Of a stretch of 64,000 nt of DNA, positions 23,709 to 35,547 are shown piece by piece. Made by a program: the position numbers and the translations under genes. Every line of letters starts with the position of its first letter. Positions within the stretch are counted from its first letter, which is position 1. Where the stretch lies: the NCBI GenBank assembly GCA_005656395.1, contig SRSI01000073.1, positions 62,001 to 126,000 of the forward strand, read 5' to 3'. The notes below the pieces were generated by a model. It did no database searches. It was not told where the DNA came from and worked only from the letters and a program-made list of their open reading frames with translations. The stretch comes from Strongyloides papillosus (Eukaryota > Nematoda > Chromadorea > Rhabditida > Strongyloididae).

Positions 23709-24893
23709 ATGAAATCGAGGATGATATTCTTTTATATAACGTTCTTTCTATTGATTTTTACAAAAGAAATTAATGGTGTCGGTGAAGAATTTACACCAAA
23801 ATGTGAAGTTGGAAATATTCAATATGTCCCTGAAAATTTGGAACACGTCCCATGGTTCAATATTAATTTAGATCTTCCACCTAGAGAAAGATATAAAATG
23901 GTTGCTGGATCATTAGGAAAAGAAATGAGAGCTGTCATTGCAACTTTAAAAGAATTTTTTGGTATCCTTGGTCCATTGCCTATGGAAGTTTTGGAAAATC
24001 TTATGCAAGATGCTTATGAGAATCATTTTCCTCTTACTTATAGAGAAGAAATTGAGGGTATCTCAGAGGCTAGTGGTGTTCCTATTGCTGATATGGCATT
24101 AATGAATATTTTTTATGAATTATCAAGATTTTGTACATCAATTGTTGCTGATAATACCAATAATGAAATCTTCCATGCCAGAAATCTTGACTTCGGTCAA
24201 TTATTTATTTGGAATATATCATCACAATCTTATCAACTTACAGATACTCTAAAAAAAGCATCAATTAACTTAAACTTTATAAAAGGTGGAAAGCTTTTAT
24301 TTAAAGGTACCACTTTTGCTGGACATGTTGGTTTCATTAGTTCTATGAAGCCTGGTGCCTTTTCATTAACTATGAATTCGAGACTTGTTCCTGATATAAG
24401 TAATGTGGCTACTTGGTTAATGGGAGGAGAAAGTGACGTTCACTTTGCAATGTGGATTGAACGTGAAGTCATGGAGAACTGCACTACATATGAAGAAGCT
24501 ATTGAGAAACTATCTTCTGTTCCACAATTAACAGGTGTCTACTTTACAGTTGGTGGACCAAAACCAGGAATTGGAAGTGTTTTAATAAAAAATGATAGTT
24601 GGGTTGATGGGACAATTCAATTAGATGAATCTAAACCTGATGGCTGGTACGTTCTCCAAACAAATTATGATCCTGATAAAAAACCACTATATTTAGATGA
24701 CAGAAGAACACCGGGACATAATTGTATGAAAAAACTTGGTAAAAGTAGTGTAAGTATAAGAGGTTTATTTGAAGTCTTGTCCTCAAAACCGAACTTAAAT
24801 AAAACAACAGTTCATTCAACTTTTATGTCTGTAACTACAGGAGAATATGTTTCATATATACGATATTGCCCTAATCCGTGTTGGGCTTTTTAA
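23709..24893 (+). CDS. asah: Acid ceramidase (N-acylsphingosine amidohydrolase)
   Basis: A single-exon protein of 394 residues, about the length of animal acid ceramidases. Residues 1-23 are a leader. The autocleavage site is intact: CTSIVAD begins at Cys142, the N-terminal nucleophile formed when the precursor splits into alpha and beta subunits. The partner residues Arg158 and Asp161 (ARNLDFG) and the later QTNYD and DDRRTP blocks are present. The C-terminal RYCPNPCW motif also matches the family. The enzyme cleaves ceramide to sphingosine and fatty acid, normally in lysosomes, and can be secreted. It lies directly before an expanded array of surface-protein genes, but nothing in the sequence proves co-regulation. 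Confidence 0.95.
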   Translation: MKSRMIFFYITFFLLIFTKEINGVGEEFTPKCEVGNIQYVPENLEHVPWFNINLDLPPRERYKMVAGSLGKEMRAVIATLKEFFGILGPLPMEVLENLMQDAYENHFPLTYREEIEGISEASGVPIADMALMNIFYELSRFCTSIVADNTNNEIFHARNLDFGQLFIWNISSQSYQLTDTLKKASINLNFIKGGKLLFKGTTFAGHVGFISSMKPGAFSLTMNSRLVPDISNVATWLMGGESDVHFAMWIEREVMENCTTYEEAIEKLSSVPQLTGVYFTVGGPKPGIGSVLIKNDSWVDGTIQLDESKPDGWYVLQTNYDPDKKPLYLDDRRTPGHNCMKKLGKSSVSIRGLFEVLSSKPNLNKTTVHSTFMSVTTGEYVSYIRYCPNPCWAF

Positions 24894-25505
24894 TATTTTA
24901 TTTAATTGATAAATAAAAGTTCATCATTCAGTATTTTATTTTTACCTTCTATTGAAATTTAATCTTAGAATGTTGTTAAATTTCCATAGTCTAATTTTTT
25001 CAATACAACTCATTTCCGCACCTAAAGAACTACAATATACCATTATTTATATTACGATTTTTTTATATTAAAATGTTCATTCTTTAATGCAAATAAAAAA
25101 ACTCTTTTTAAATATGTATTTCAAATAAAGGATGAAATTAAAAAGTAATGATGTCATAGAATTATCAAAGAAATTTTTATCAAAGGTTTAAATTAATATG
25201 ATTCATAAAACGAGTAAATTTTAAGATAACAAATAAAGTATCATTGACGATTTTCAAGAATACTTTATTTTTACATTTTAGTTAATACAATGAGAACAAT
25301 TTTTTATCATATGAATCACTAAAGTTTTCATTTACTACAATAAGGTTGATTTATCTTTGATATATAATGAGTATTGAGAGCATAAGGAAATGCTTAGTAT
25401 TACTAATACTGATATAAAATTTTTCAATCTTATCATAAAGTATTTGTGTATTTATATGGTACAAATATGGAGAAATTTATTATTTAGTTTATTTATAAAA
25501 GAAAT
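24894..25505. other. Intergenic, no gene seen
   Basis: About 610 bp of A/T-rich DNA with AATAAA-like words just after the ceramidase stop. Confidence 0.6.
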
Positions 25506-26536
25506 ATGAGATTTTTATTAGTAACTCTTGTATTATTTAATACTTTTAATAATTTAAAAGGACTTTGTGTAGACTCTAATAACTATTATCTATTAGGTAA
25601 TTTAACAAATACAAGTCCAACTAGTACAAAATGTAAAAGTGATTCTGATCAGTGTGTATATATTGCTTTAAATGTCCCAGGAATGGTTATGGGTTCAATG
25701 TCTGGATGTCAAGATAATATTGGTGACACTTTTACTAATATTGTTACACAAAGAATGGATATAAAAGATAACTTTCAAATGTTTTTTGATAATATAACAA
25801 ATAAAATTGATATGAATCAAATTTGCAAGGTAATTTTATTTTTTTTAAATTTTATTCTAATTTTAAATAGTTTTCAATGTCAGGAGATGCACCTGCAATT
25901 GTAAACACACTAACCGGAAGAATGGAATATTTTATTCATTGTTATTCTCAAGCTACATTATATATAAATCCACCAGTAGTTTACAATCCTCCTTCTAAGA
26001 GTGCCGACCCTACAAAATGTAATGCTGGTCAGGACCAAGTTACATGTACAGAAGGATATTGTGGAGTATTTGAAGTTGCATATTTAAAACAAGATGATTT
26101 GTCACAAGTTAATAAATTATATCAATCATGTCCTAATCAATTGATAAATACAATTTATTTAACAAGCCATATAAAGGATATTGTTCAAAATGGAGGATTC
26201 CAAACTAGTATATACCATATGGGAAGTGTTTGTGCCAATAAAAGTTATGACAATGCACTTTCAAAAGCACAAAACTTATCATATTTTATGTATATTAATT
26301 GTTACACTAATTATAATGGTTATACTCCAAGTATACCACAAATACCTGATTTAACAAGTCAACAACCGACGCCAAATAGTGATGAATCGACAACCACAAC
26401 CATGCCATCAAAATCATCTAGTTCAATTGGAACCACAACACAAAAACTAACAACAACAACGAAATATTCGGCACCAACGGCTAACTTATCATTTTCTCTT
26501 TTTATACTACTTGTCATTTCTTTTTTCTTAGCTTAA
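25506..26536 (+). CDS. 12-cysteine GPI-anchor-type surface protein, copy 1
   Basis: Exons 25506-25829 and 25871-26536, 41-bp phase-0 intron, 329 residues. The layout defines the family: leader (1-18), a first exon with five Cys (LCVDSNNYYLLG, KCKS, QCVYIAL, MSGCQD and ICK at the splice), and a second exon with seven Cys (IHCYSQ, KCNA, TCTEGYCGVFE with two, SCPN, VCAN, INCY). A Thr/Ser-rich mucin-like stalk and a hydrophobic tail without a charged end follow, as in GPI-anchored proteins. The family has no catalytic motif I can see and I do not recognise it. This copy is the most diverged and lies upstream of the CAP genes. Confidence 0.88.
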
Positions 26537-26998
26537 AAGTATAATATTTTAAATAATTAATTTTTTATTTCAATTGAAAACAAGTACAATTTAAACAAAT
26601 TATTATAATAAAATATTTTATGAAAATATGTTTTATCGTAACAAAAATATTGAAACAGCTATTGTTTTTCCTCCAATTCAATAATCAAATAAATATCTTT
26701 ATTTAATTTCTACGTGTATATACCTTGACTCTATTGGAGACCTTTAACATACGTTCGATTCATATCATATTAAAAACATTAATAGTCAAATATTATGGTA
26801 AATTGTTTTGAAAAAATATAAATGTTAAATAAAAAATACTTTACTATACGTATTTTTTGATAATGTTTTTGTGTTACGTGCTGTAATGATACATGTTTTT
26901 TATTTTATAAAGATTATTTGAACAAAATTTTTTAATCAAACAAAATTTGATCTAAAAAAACTATAAAAGACCAATTTTGGAAATAATTATCGTAAAAA
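26537..26998. other. Intergenic, no gene seen
   Basis: About 460 bp, A/T-rich, with the TATA-like site of the next gene near its end. Confidence 0.6.
26962..26968 (+). promoter_or_regulatory. Candidate TATA box of the first CAP gene
   Basis: TATAAAA starts 37 bp before the ATG at 26999, the same spacing class as the astacin TATA sites. Confidence 0.45.
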
Positions 26999-27981
26999 AT
27001 GAATCAATTATTAGCTATTTTATATCTTCTGACTTTACTAGGATTCTTATCCTATTCCTCTGGATACACAATTTCTTATTCATCAAGAACATATAATGGT
27101 CATACTGTTTTCACTTATAATGGTAGAGAATATTTATCAGAACGTGAAGTAATGGAAGCAATTAAAAAAGATTATCCTAATTTAATATTTAAACCGCTTA
27201 CTTCTGGAGGATCAGGTAGCAGTGGATCTAGTGGTAGACTGCCATATGGACCTGGTGTCGTAAAACCAGGTGGATCAGGAAGTAGCGGATCAATTCTTAA
27301 ACCACCATATGGACCTAGTGGCGGAAAGCCAGGTAAACCAGTATATGGAGGATTTGACATAAATAAATATAAAGGAAACAATACATTTAGTAATAAGATT
27401 TTCGATTATATTTGGAAAGGTTACGATTACGATTCCGACAAACAAAATAAATTTGTAGATATGAAGAAAAGAGTTAGTTTTTTTTTAAAAAAAAAATAAG
27501 ATTATTTTTTTAGTTTTTACTTGAAACCAATAAATATAGACGAGCTCACGGTGCCTCTAATCTTGTAGTGGATTCGAAACTTGCAGAAAAAGCACAACAA
27601 TATGCTGAATATCTTGCAAAAATAAAACGCTTAGTTCACGATAGAAGAAATTCAATTGAAAAAATGGGTGAAAATCTTGCATTTGGTTCACCACAAATTA
27701 GTCATTTAGGAGTAAAAAAATGGTATGATGAAATTGCTCTTTACGACTTTAAAAAACCTAAATTTTCATCAGCAACTGGACACTTTACACAATTAGTTTG
27801 GAAAGCTTCAAAAAAAGCTGGGTTTGGTGTCGCTGTAAGTAGTGATGGAATGGGTGTTTATGTTGTCTGCAAATATACACCTCCTGGAAATTACAATAAC
27901 GAATACTCAAAAAATGTATTGCCACTATCAAATACTGTACCTAGAACCACTAGAAATTTTAAACCTAAACGTAAATTCTAA
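26999..27981 (+). CDS. CAP (SCP/TAPS) protein with Gly/Ser/Pro linker
   Basis: Exons 26999-27472 and 27514-27981, 41-bp phase-0 intron (donor GTTAGT), 313 residues. Order: leader (1-22), a short domain with YNGREYLSEREVMEAIK, a linker of GSGSSGS and PYGP repeats (about 70-115), a conserved FDINKYKGNNTFSNKIFD block, then the CAP domain in exon 2. CAP signatures are GHFTQLVW (His248) and VCKYTPPGN (Cys277). Most disulfide cysteines of classic CAP proteins are missing. CAP proteins are secreted in bulk by parasitic nematodes and bind lipids or host partners; the role of this one is unknown. The next gene downstream is a paralogue. Confidence 0.92.
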
Positions 27982-28740
27982 CTCAATTTCTTTTAACATT
28001 ATTAACAGCGTAATTACTTTACCTGCAATAATGACAATAAAAACCTATCATTTATCAAATGTGTTAATTTTTAAAAATGATAAAACATAAAATTACCAAA
28101 CTACAATGGTATATGAATTTTTTTTAAATAATAAGTAAACATTCTTCAATACAGATTAAATATTTTTCAAAGTTTCATCTTCAAAATTTTGTCTTTGATT
28201 GTCAACTAATACACCTGAATCAACTTATTTTACATTAATTGAAAAATATTAAACAAAAGATAAAAGTATGATAAAATAAAGAAAACATTAAAAATACATA
28301 GAAATTGTAGTAAATATTCTTTTTTTGTAATATTCATTAAAAGCTTTTATTATTTACATTAAGTACAAAATAATACACAAATTTGTTATTAAAAATAACT
28401 AGAAATTAAAAATATTACTATTAATTATATCATTTGTTAAAAAAGGTTTAAATTTATAATAAAGATTAATTTTATAAAAATTTGTTTCTTAAAATGTAGA
28501 TGGCGAAGTAAAAAAACATTACTGTCATTTAAATGTTAATATTATTAAAAATTCCTATAGCCAAAACATGTACAAATGTGCCAGCTTTGTTTTATCATTT
28601 AAGTAAACAATTTTATTCCAAATTTGTGCTTAATTATTTAACTAATGTTTTTTTATTTGAACATACTTATTTTGCATAATAAGATTATAATATTCAAGGG
28701 ATATATAAAGAGTTATGATAAGACGAGACCATCATAAAAA
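27982..28740. other. Intergenic, no gene seen
   Basis: About 760 bp of A/T-rich DNA between two CAP paralogues. An overlapping 82-codon frame at 27842 is a shadow of the CAP exon. Confidence 0.6.
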
Positions 28741-29707
28741 ATGATTTATTTATCTGTTATCTTTTTACTTTTAACATTACTAGGACTTCTTGGCTTTTCT
28801 TATGGACAAAGAATTTCTTATTCATGGAGAACACAAAATGGTGTTACTGTTTACAATTTTAATGGCAAAGATTATACATCTTTTGAAGCCGTAAAAGAAG
28901 CAATTAAAAAAGAATTTCCTAACGTGCAATTCCAGTCACCTAATTCGGGAAGATCAACCAATAATGGATTAGGCAACAGAACACCAAATAGATCGCCCAG
29001 TAGTGGATCTAGTAAAAGAAAGCCAAATAGGTCACCCAATGGTGGATCTGGTAAAAGAAATCCAAATCGATCACCAAATAGTGGATCAAGAGGTAGAATA
29101 ACAAATAGTGGATACGGAAAGAATAATGGAGGATTTGACATAACTCCATATAAAGGAAACAATACATTTAGTAATAAGATTTTCGATGAAGTTTGGGATA
29201 ATTACAATTATGATACAGACTCTCAATATGGTTTTACAGATATGAAAAAAAGGGTTAGTTTTCTAATAAAATGATAATAACATTTTTTAGTTTTTAACTG
29301 AAAGCAATAAATATAGGGCAGCTCATAAAGTTCCTAAACTTGAAGAAGACTGGACACTTGCAGCAAAGGCACAAAATTATGCTAAATATCTTGCAAGTAT
29401 AAATCAACTAATTCATGATCCACAAAACTCAAATGATAATACAGGAGAAAATCTTGCATTTGGTTCACCATGGATTAGTCATTTAGCAGTGAAAAATTGG
29501 TACGACGAAATTAGTCTATACGATTTTAAAAAACCTGAGTTTTCATATAAGACAGGACACTTTACACAATTAGTTTGGAGAGATTCAAGAAAAGCTGGGT
29601 TTGGTGTTGCTGTAAGTGCAGATGGACAACGTGTTTTTGTTGTCTGCAAATATACACCTCCTGGAAATTATGCTGGTAAATTCGAGGAAAATGTTTTACA
29701 ACGTTAA
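28741..29707 (+). CDS. CAP (SCP/TAPS) protein with Asn/Arg/Ser/Pro linker
   Basis: Exons 28741-29253 and 29291-29707, 37-bp phase-0 intron at the same place as in the upstream paralogue, 309 residues. Leader and first domain align with the neighbour (ISYSWRTQNGVTVYNFNGKDY). The linker is different: four imperfect repeats around PNRSPNSGS with Lys/Arg (about residues 75-125), strongly basic, where the neighbour has neutral Gly/Ser/Pro. The FDITPYKGNNTFSNKIFD block and CAP domain follow, with GHFTQLVW (His261) and VCKYTPPGN (Cys290). Secretion is expected. The changed linker charge suggests a changed partner or surface. Confidence 0.92.
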
Positions 29708-30411
29708 ATTTGAATATTTTTACTATTCTTTATTAATTAAATTAAGGAATCATAAAATTTTATTATGACAGTCAAATAAATAATTTTTTATATATTTCTT
29801 GAATTTGTTTTTGAATTTTTAAAGAAAATAAGGTATGTACAAGTCAATAATTGTTTAATTTTTCTAAAAATATAATTAAATTTTATTAGCATAGTTACCT
29901 TAATTATAATTAACATAATAATATCTCTAATAATAACAAACAATAGTTTAATATTCTTAAAAACAAAGCAATTTTATTTGAGTATTTAATGTAGACACCG
30001 AAGTTGGAAAAAACAACTATTTCAGTAAATAAAGAAGTTAAAATAAGTGGTTAATTTGGAACTATAAATTTACGAAGTCATTATATGGAAGTTTCTGGAA
30101 AACATTTTAAAATAAAATTTTTTATAGGTTCTGAATATTTTCTTAAATCATTTGTTGACCAAAGTTCAATGATTAATGTGCTGTACGATTAATCACTAAA
30201 TAGATTTACCGGTATATACTTTAGAGTTTTTAAAATCTGTTGTTTTCGTATGCTTATAATTAAATACATACAGTAAGAAGTATGTACTTTGGTTTAATAA
30301 AAGTATATAATTTTAGAGCATAAAAATTTAGATTCTATATTTATATTTTAACTTTATATATACTATCTTACTTTTTAATTCTACCTTTTAGACCGAAAAA
30401 ACTTGGAAAAA
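29708..30411. other. Intergenic, no gene seen
   Basis: About 700 bp, A/T-rich. A CTTTTAG at 30385-30391 just before the next ATG looks like a splice acceptor and could take a spliced leader. Confidence 0.5.
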
Positions 30412-31414
30412 ATGATGTTGATATTTAGACTAATTCTAATATTCATAATTTTTTATCAAGCTCAAGGTTCATGTTCTTATTTTAATAATTATTATCTATT
30501 AGGAGAGCTAAATGCTACTTCAAATGGAGCAAAAAAATGCAAAAATGAAAGTGATAAATGTATCTATATTGCATTAGATATACCCGCATTGGCAATAGGA
30601 AATTTTTCTGGATGTCAAGAAGATGTCAGTAGAACACTTTATAATATTATTCACAAAAGACAAGACATATTAGATCTTTTTGAACCATTTATCAGAAATG
30701 ATACCAAGAATGTAGATGTCGATGCTATTTGCAAGGTAATATTTTTAATCTTAATTTAAATAATAATTTACTTTTAAATAGTCTTCGAATAATATAAATC
30801 AAACTGATAAAGCCCACACGATGTCCGGAATGATGAGGTTATACTCAATTTGCTACTCCCAGGAGCAGAAGAAGACTGATTCAGTGATATATTTTGATCC
30901 TCCAATAAATAGTACCTCTCCTGTTCAATGTTTAGACATTTTCGATAAACCTTTCGAATGTAAAGAAGGATATTGTGGAATATTTCAAATAGCTTATTTG
31001 GAAGGTAATAGAAGTACTCAGAAAGAGAGAAAATATGCATCATGTCCCAATGAATTAATTAACCAACTATATCTGTTAAAAAATGATCAATTTATTAAGA
31101 ATATTCCTTTCCTTAGCGAGAGTTTATCAAATATGGGAGATATTTGTGCAAATAATTTTTTTTCGGACACGTTAAATGCAGATAACTCAAGTGCACATTT
31201 TTGGTACATTGGTTGTTTTATACCAAATGCTAATAAAAATCAGTCCTTCTTGGAATTTCCAAATTTAAAGTTAATTTCTGAAACCATAACAGATATTGGT
31301 GCTACATCAGTATATATATCTTCCACTACACCAAAAAGTACTTCAAAAAACGCGAGTCAAATTTGGTTTGTATTGCTTTTAACTTTATGTTTGGTATTTA
31401 ATGTAAAAATATAA
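30412..31414 (+). CDS. 12-cysteine GPI-anchor-type surface protein, copy 2
   Basis: Exons 30412-30735 and 30782-31414, 46-bp phase-0 intron, 318 residues. All 12 family cysteines are present (SCSYFNNYYLLG through GCFIP). Exon 1 is 324 bp, identical in length to copy 1. I chose ATG 30412 because the frame before it has only a TTG. The mucin-like stalk is short (TTPKSTSK). The tail LLLTLCLVFNVKI ends with a Lys, so GPI anchoring is less clear than in other copies; a plain membrane anchor is possible. This copy heads a tandem run of five. Confidence 0.88.
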
Positions 31415-31813
31415 TTTTGCCGCTAGAAAAAATAAAAATAATGAAAACTATTTAAAAAAAATTTGTATCTATTGTAATCTATGGATACAACCATTTTCAT
31501 TAAAACAATATATATTTAAATAAGTATTAATTATTCTTTCAATTCATATATAAACCATGATATCAAAAAAAGTTTTCTATCATATTACTCATTAAAATAA
31601 CATCTTGTGTCGACAATATACTATTCGAAAATGACGAATTGATAATTTTAAAAGAAAATGTAAAGTTTTATTACTAAATAAACTATACTAATGTTACCAA
31701 TATGCTCACAATGATTCATTATAGAAGTGTTATCAGGAGCAATCCTCAATAGTATAAAAGCGTCAAGTTTAACTTTTTTTTTTAAATTTATTTATAAGAA
31801 TAATATTGCAAAA
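31415..31813. other. Intergenic, promoter of copy 3
   Basis: About 400 bp. It contains the TATA-like block at 31747-31770 and sequence related to the gaps before copies 4-6, so it was duplicated with the genes. Confidence 0.5.
31753..31759 (+). promoter_or_regulatory. TATA-like element of copy 3
   Basis: TATAAAA inside AGTATAAAAGCGTCAA. It lies 61 bp before the ATG at 31814 and after an earlier in-frame ATG at 31727, so it argues for 31814 as the true start. It aligns with the dyad promoter block of copies 4 and 6. Confidence 0.5.
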
Positions 31814-32808
31814 ATGATTAGAATTCTATCTTTGATTATTTTATTGTTTCAATTTGTCTGTATTGTTGAAGGGTCATGTAATTACTATCAATATTATAAT
31901 TTACTTGGAGTACTAACGAATGAAAAAGTTGAAGCACATGCGTGTAAAGATTTTTTTGAAACTTGCACATATGTATCTCTAGTTATTCCTGGGCTAGTTG
32001 AAGGTTCTTTTTCAGGATGCCCTAGTGAAACTAATTCTATTTTGACAAAAATAATGAAAGAAAGACTAGATATTTTTAATCAATTTAAAGTATTTATAAA
32101 TAATGCCACTGGATTAATTGACCACGAATTACTATGTCAAGTAACTTTAAATTGTTAATTCTTTGTTAATTAATTAATTTTTTAAATTTTCAGCATTCTA
32201 TAGATGATAATAAACCTCTTTTAATAGCGACAATGTCTGGTTTAGGTAAATTATTTGTTCATTGTTACGGACAAGATACCACATATAATACACCAGGAGT
32301 AAAATATAATCCTCCCACAACTGTAGTAATTCCTGCCAATTGTAACACAGATCAAGGACAAGCTATTTGCACTGAAGGATATTGTGGGATGCTCGAACTA
32401 TCATCGATAACACCAGATGGACAATCTCAAGTCTCCAAAAAATATCAATATTGCCCAAATAATATAATTAATCAATTATACCTTATTTCAACACAATATA
32501 ACAATACTTTTAACCAAGCTCTTCTAAGTGATATATATAGTATCGGACCTGTTTGTGTTAATGAATTAAATTTCCAAATGTTATCTAAAAATAGTTCGTT
32601 AAGTTATTTTTGGTACGTCAATTGTTACGTTCCAAATAACACTGTTAGTGTTCAGTTTCCTGCGATTCCCAATTTATTTGCTAACGATACCACAACTACA
32701 ACATTGAATCCTATTATGACAACTACAAAAGTGACCATACCTTCAAGTGATTTCTCATTTATTACTATTACATTATTTTTATTAATTAATTTTATTTTGA
32801 AAGTATAA
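31814..32808 (+). CDS. 12-cysteine GPI-anchor-type surface protein, copy 3
   Basis: Exons 31814-32140 and 32194-32808, 53-bp phase-0 intron, 313 residues. The start at 31814 gives a clean leader (MIRILSLIILLFQFVCIVEG); the longer frame from 31727 would begin before the TATA box. All 12 cysteines are present, including SFSGCP, YCGMLE and YVNCYVP. The stalk reads TTTTTLNPIMTTTK, and the C-terminus is a 20-residue hydrophobic tail ending LKV. With copies 4-6 it forms a set much closer to each other than to copies 1 and 2. Confidence 0.9.
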
Positions 32809-33206
32809 GCGAATAATTTAAAATAAGTTAAAATTAGTGATAATATATAATATTACCAACATAATTGGCCAATAAAATATCGAAAAAAAATCATTCAAAT
32901 ACTAAAATTAATTTTTCTACTATATATCAATTAAAAAAAAAGACATAACATCATTGATAATAACAAGTTAATTTATTGTGATTAAAATTTTTAGTAGATA
33001 TTGCTATTTTTTAGCAGACTGATAACAATTTAAACCGTGTATTTTACCATAACACTTAACTGTATCTAACTAAAACTTTCTTATCAATAAAACTATTAAA
33101 ACTTAAAGAATAATTGTAACTTTTGATTATTAAAAATTATTCTCGATTACATAAAGGCGAGAAGTTTGTTTAAAAATTATTCTATAAAGAAATTTCTACA
33201 AAAAAA
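32809..33206. other. Intergenic, promoter of copy 4
   Basis: About 400 bp, similar to the other inter-copy gaps; carries the dyad block at 33140-33163. Confidence 0.5.
33140..33163 (+). promoter_or_regulatory. Dyad promoter block of copy 4
   Basis: TTCTCG, then a 12-bp spacer containing CATAAAGG, then CGAGAA: a perfect 6-bp inverted repeat around a TATA-like core, 44 bp before the ATG. The same arrangement occurs before copy 6. Confidence 0.5.
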
Positions 33207-34198
33207 ATGTTTAAAATACTATCATTGATCGCATTACTATTTCATTTATCGTATAACGTTGAAGGATTATGTAATTATTTCCAAAATTATAATTTACTTG
33301 GACAACTAACAAATACAAATGTTCGACAACATACATGTAAAAATAATGCTGATACTTGCGAATATCTATCTTTTGATTTTCCTGGATTAGCTATTGGTTC
33401 CTTTTCAGGATGCCCCGAAGAAACTAATTATGTGTTAACAATTATAATAGGACAAAGATCAGATGTTTATAATGAGTTTAAAGGAATTATGAATAATAAA
33501 ACTGGATTTATTGATCATGATTTACTTTGCCAGGTATCTTCTTTAATTTTCTAAAATTAATTAATTTCATTTTTCAGCGGTCACTAGATGGAAATCAACC
33601 CTTCGTAATAGATACTATGTCAGGTAAAGCTAAATTTTACGTGCATTGCTACAATCAAAATGAGACATATAGTAATCCAGAAGTTCAATTTAATCCCCCC
33701 ACAACTGATGCTACTCCTGTAAATTGTAATACTGGTCAAGGACAGAATATATGTCATGAAGGATATTGTGGGATGTTTGAAGTCTCATCTATAACACCAG
33801 ATGGTAAAAGTCAAGTTTCACAAAAATATCAATATTGTCCGAATAGAATGTTTAACCAACTATACACAATAAAAACAAATGGTTCTGACCTTTTCAATAC
33901 AGCTCTTATAAATGATCTAAATACTTTAGGGCCTATTTGTGTTGATAAATTGAATTTAAAATTCTTATACAAAAATGGTTTATCAAGTTACTTTATGTAC
34001 GTTAATTGTTATGTTCCAAACAACACTAATAGTGTTCAGTTTCCTGAAATTCCTAATTTAATGTTTTATGCCACTACAACCACAACTACAACATCGAATC
34101 CTATTATGACAACTACAAAACTAGCAACACCTTCAAGTAATTTCCCAATTGTTACTATTATTTTATTAACAATTTTTTCTTATATTTTTAAAGTGTAA
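33207..34198 (+). CDS. 12-cysteine GPI-anchor-type surface protein, copy 4
   Basis: Exons 33207-33533 and 33578-34198, 44-bp phase-0 intron (LLCQ at the junction), 315 residues. Leader 1-20, then LCNYFQNYNLLGQL, SFSGCPEETN, HCYNQNETY, ICHEGYCGMFE, YQYCPN and YVNCYVPNNT. All 12 cysteines are present. The TTTTTTSNPIMTTTK stalk and a hydrophobic tail suggest a GPI anchor. It is a close paralogue of copies 3, 5, 6 and 8, with changes spread over loops and cysteines kept, as expected for a folded surface domain that diversifies. Confidence 0.9.
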
Positions 34199-34541
34199 AT
34201 ACAATTATTATTAATAAATTAAATATAGTGATAATATTTAGTAATACTAATATTATTGGTAAAATTAAAACAAAGAACACTTTAACCACCTAATTTAGAC
34301 GATTTTATTATGTATAAAATGATAATAAAAAAGATATAATATATTCGATAAAAAATTAATAGATTTAAAATAAGAATTTCAATAAGCATTGCTTTTTTTG
34401 GTAGACTGATGTCAATTTTAAATGTTTATATTTTATCTTAAAACTGTACAAATGACTAATGCTTCATATCAAGAAATAATTTTCGATTACTTAAAGCATA
34501 AAATTTTATTAGATTTTATACGGACAATTTTACAAGAAAAA
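34199..34541. other. Intergenic, promoter of copy 5
   Basis: About 340 bp. It holds a decayed form of the promoter block: TTTTCG at 34480-34485, the same spacer (ATTACTTAAAG), but no second half. Confidence 0.5.
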
Positions 34542-35547
34542 ATGTTTAAAATACTATTATTTAATGTTTTATTATTTCAAATATTCTATGGCATCGAAGG
34601 AAACTGTGAATTCTATCTAAAATATAATTTACTTGGACAATTACAAAATACAAGCGTTCAGGAACACAGGTGTAAAAGTGATTACGTCACTTGTGCATAT
34701 GTATCTCTATATATTCCTGGATTAGTAGACGGTTATTTTTCTGGATGCCCTGAAGAGACTAATCATATTTTATCGACTATAGTAAGCCGAAGATTTGATG
34801 TTTTTTTTGAATTTAAAGATATTATGAGTAATAAAACTGGATTAATCGACCATGGCTTACTTTGCCAGGTATTTTTGTTAATTTTTTGAAATTATTTTTG
34901 AATTTTAGCGTTTCATGCATGGAAATCAACCTTATTTAATAAATACAATAACCGGTGTAGGAGAATTTTTTGTCCAGTGCTACAATCAAAATGAGGTATA
35001 TAACGAACCGGAAGTAAAATATCCACCTTCAATTGATGTCACTCCTGTAAAATGTAATAATGGTCAAGGTAGAGCTATTTGCACTGAAGGGTATTGTGGA
35101 ATGCTTGAACTCTCGTCAATAACACCAAATGAATACTTCCAACGCTCAAACCAATATCAACTTTGTCCGAATGATATCATTAACCAATTATATTTTGTTG
35201 GGACAAGATTAAATAATACTTTTAGCAAAGCTCTTCGACATGCTACATTAGGTATCGCACCTGTATGTATTAATAAACAAAGTTCCCAAGTCTTATCCAA
35301 AAATGATTTATCAAGTTATTTCTGGTACGTCAATTGTTATGTTCCAAATGATACTGTTAGTGCTCAATTTCCTGAAATTCCTAATTTAATGTTATATGTT
35401 TCAACAACTACATCATTAATTCCTACCATAACAGCTACAACATCGGATCCCATTACTACAACTACGAAAATAGCAATACCTTCGTGTAGTTTCTCAATTA
35501 TTACTGTTATTTTATTTATAATCATTTCTTTTATTTTTAAATTATAA
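34542..35547 (+). CDS. 12-cysteine GPI-anchor-type surface protein, copy 5
   Basis: Exons 34542-34868 and 34909-35547, 40-bp phase-0 intron, 321 residues. Although the frame is open from 34422, ATG 34542 gives the family leader (MFKILLFNVLLFQIFYGIEG) and lies after the promoter block. All 12 cysteines are kept. The stalk is the longest of the tandem set (two TT-rich segments). The tail contains CSFSIITVILFIIISFIFKL and ends at the stop, suitable for GPI processing. Confidence 0.9.

Noticed and set aside
31727..31813. Upstream in-frame ATG as start of surface-protein copy 3
   Set aside because: It lies before the TATA-like element and would bury the leader behind 29 extra residues; the sisters start at the equivalent of 31814.
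34422..34541. Upstream in-frame ATG as start of surface-protein copy 5
   Set aside because: It lies before the promoter block shared with copies 4 and 6 and would mask the leader.
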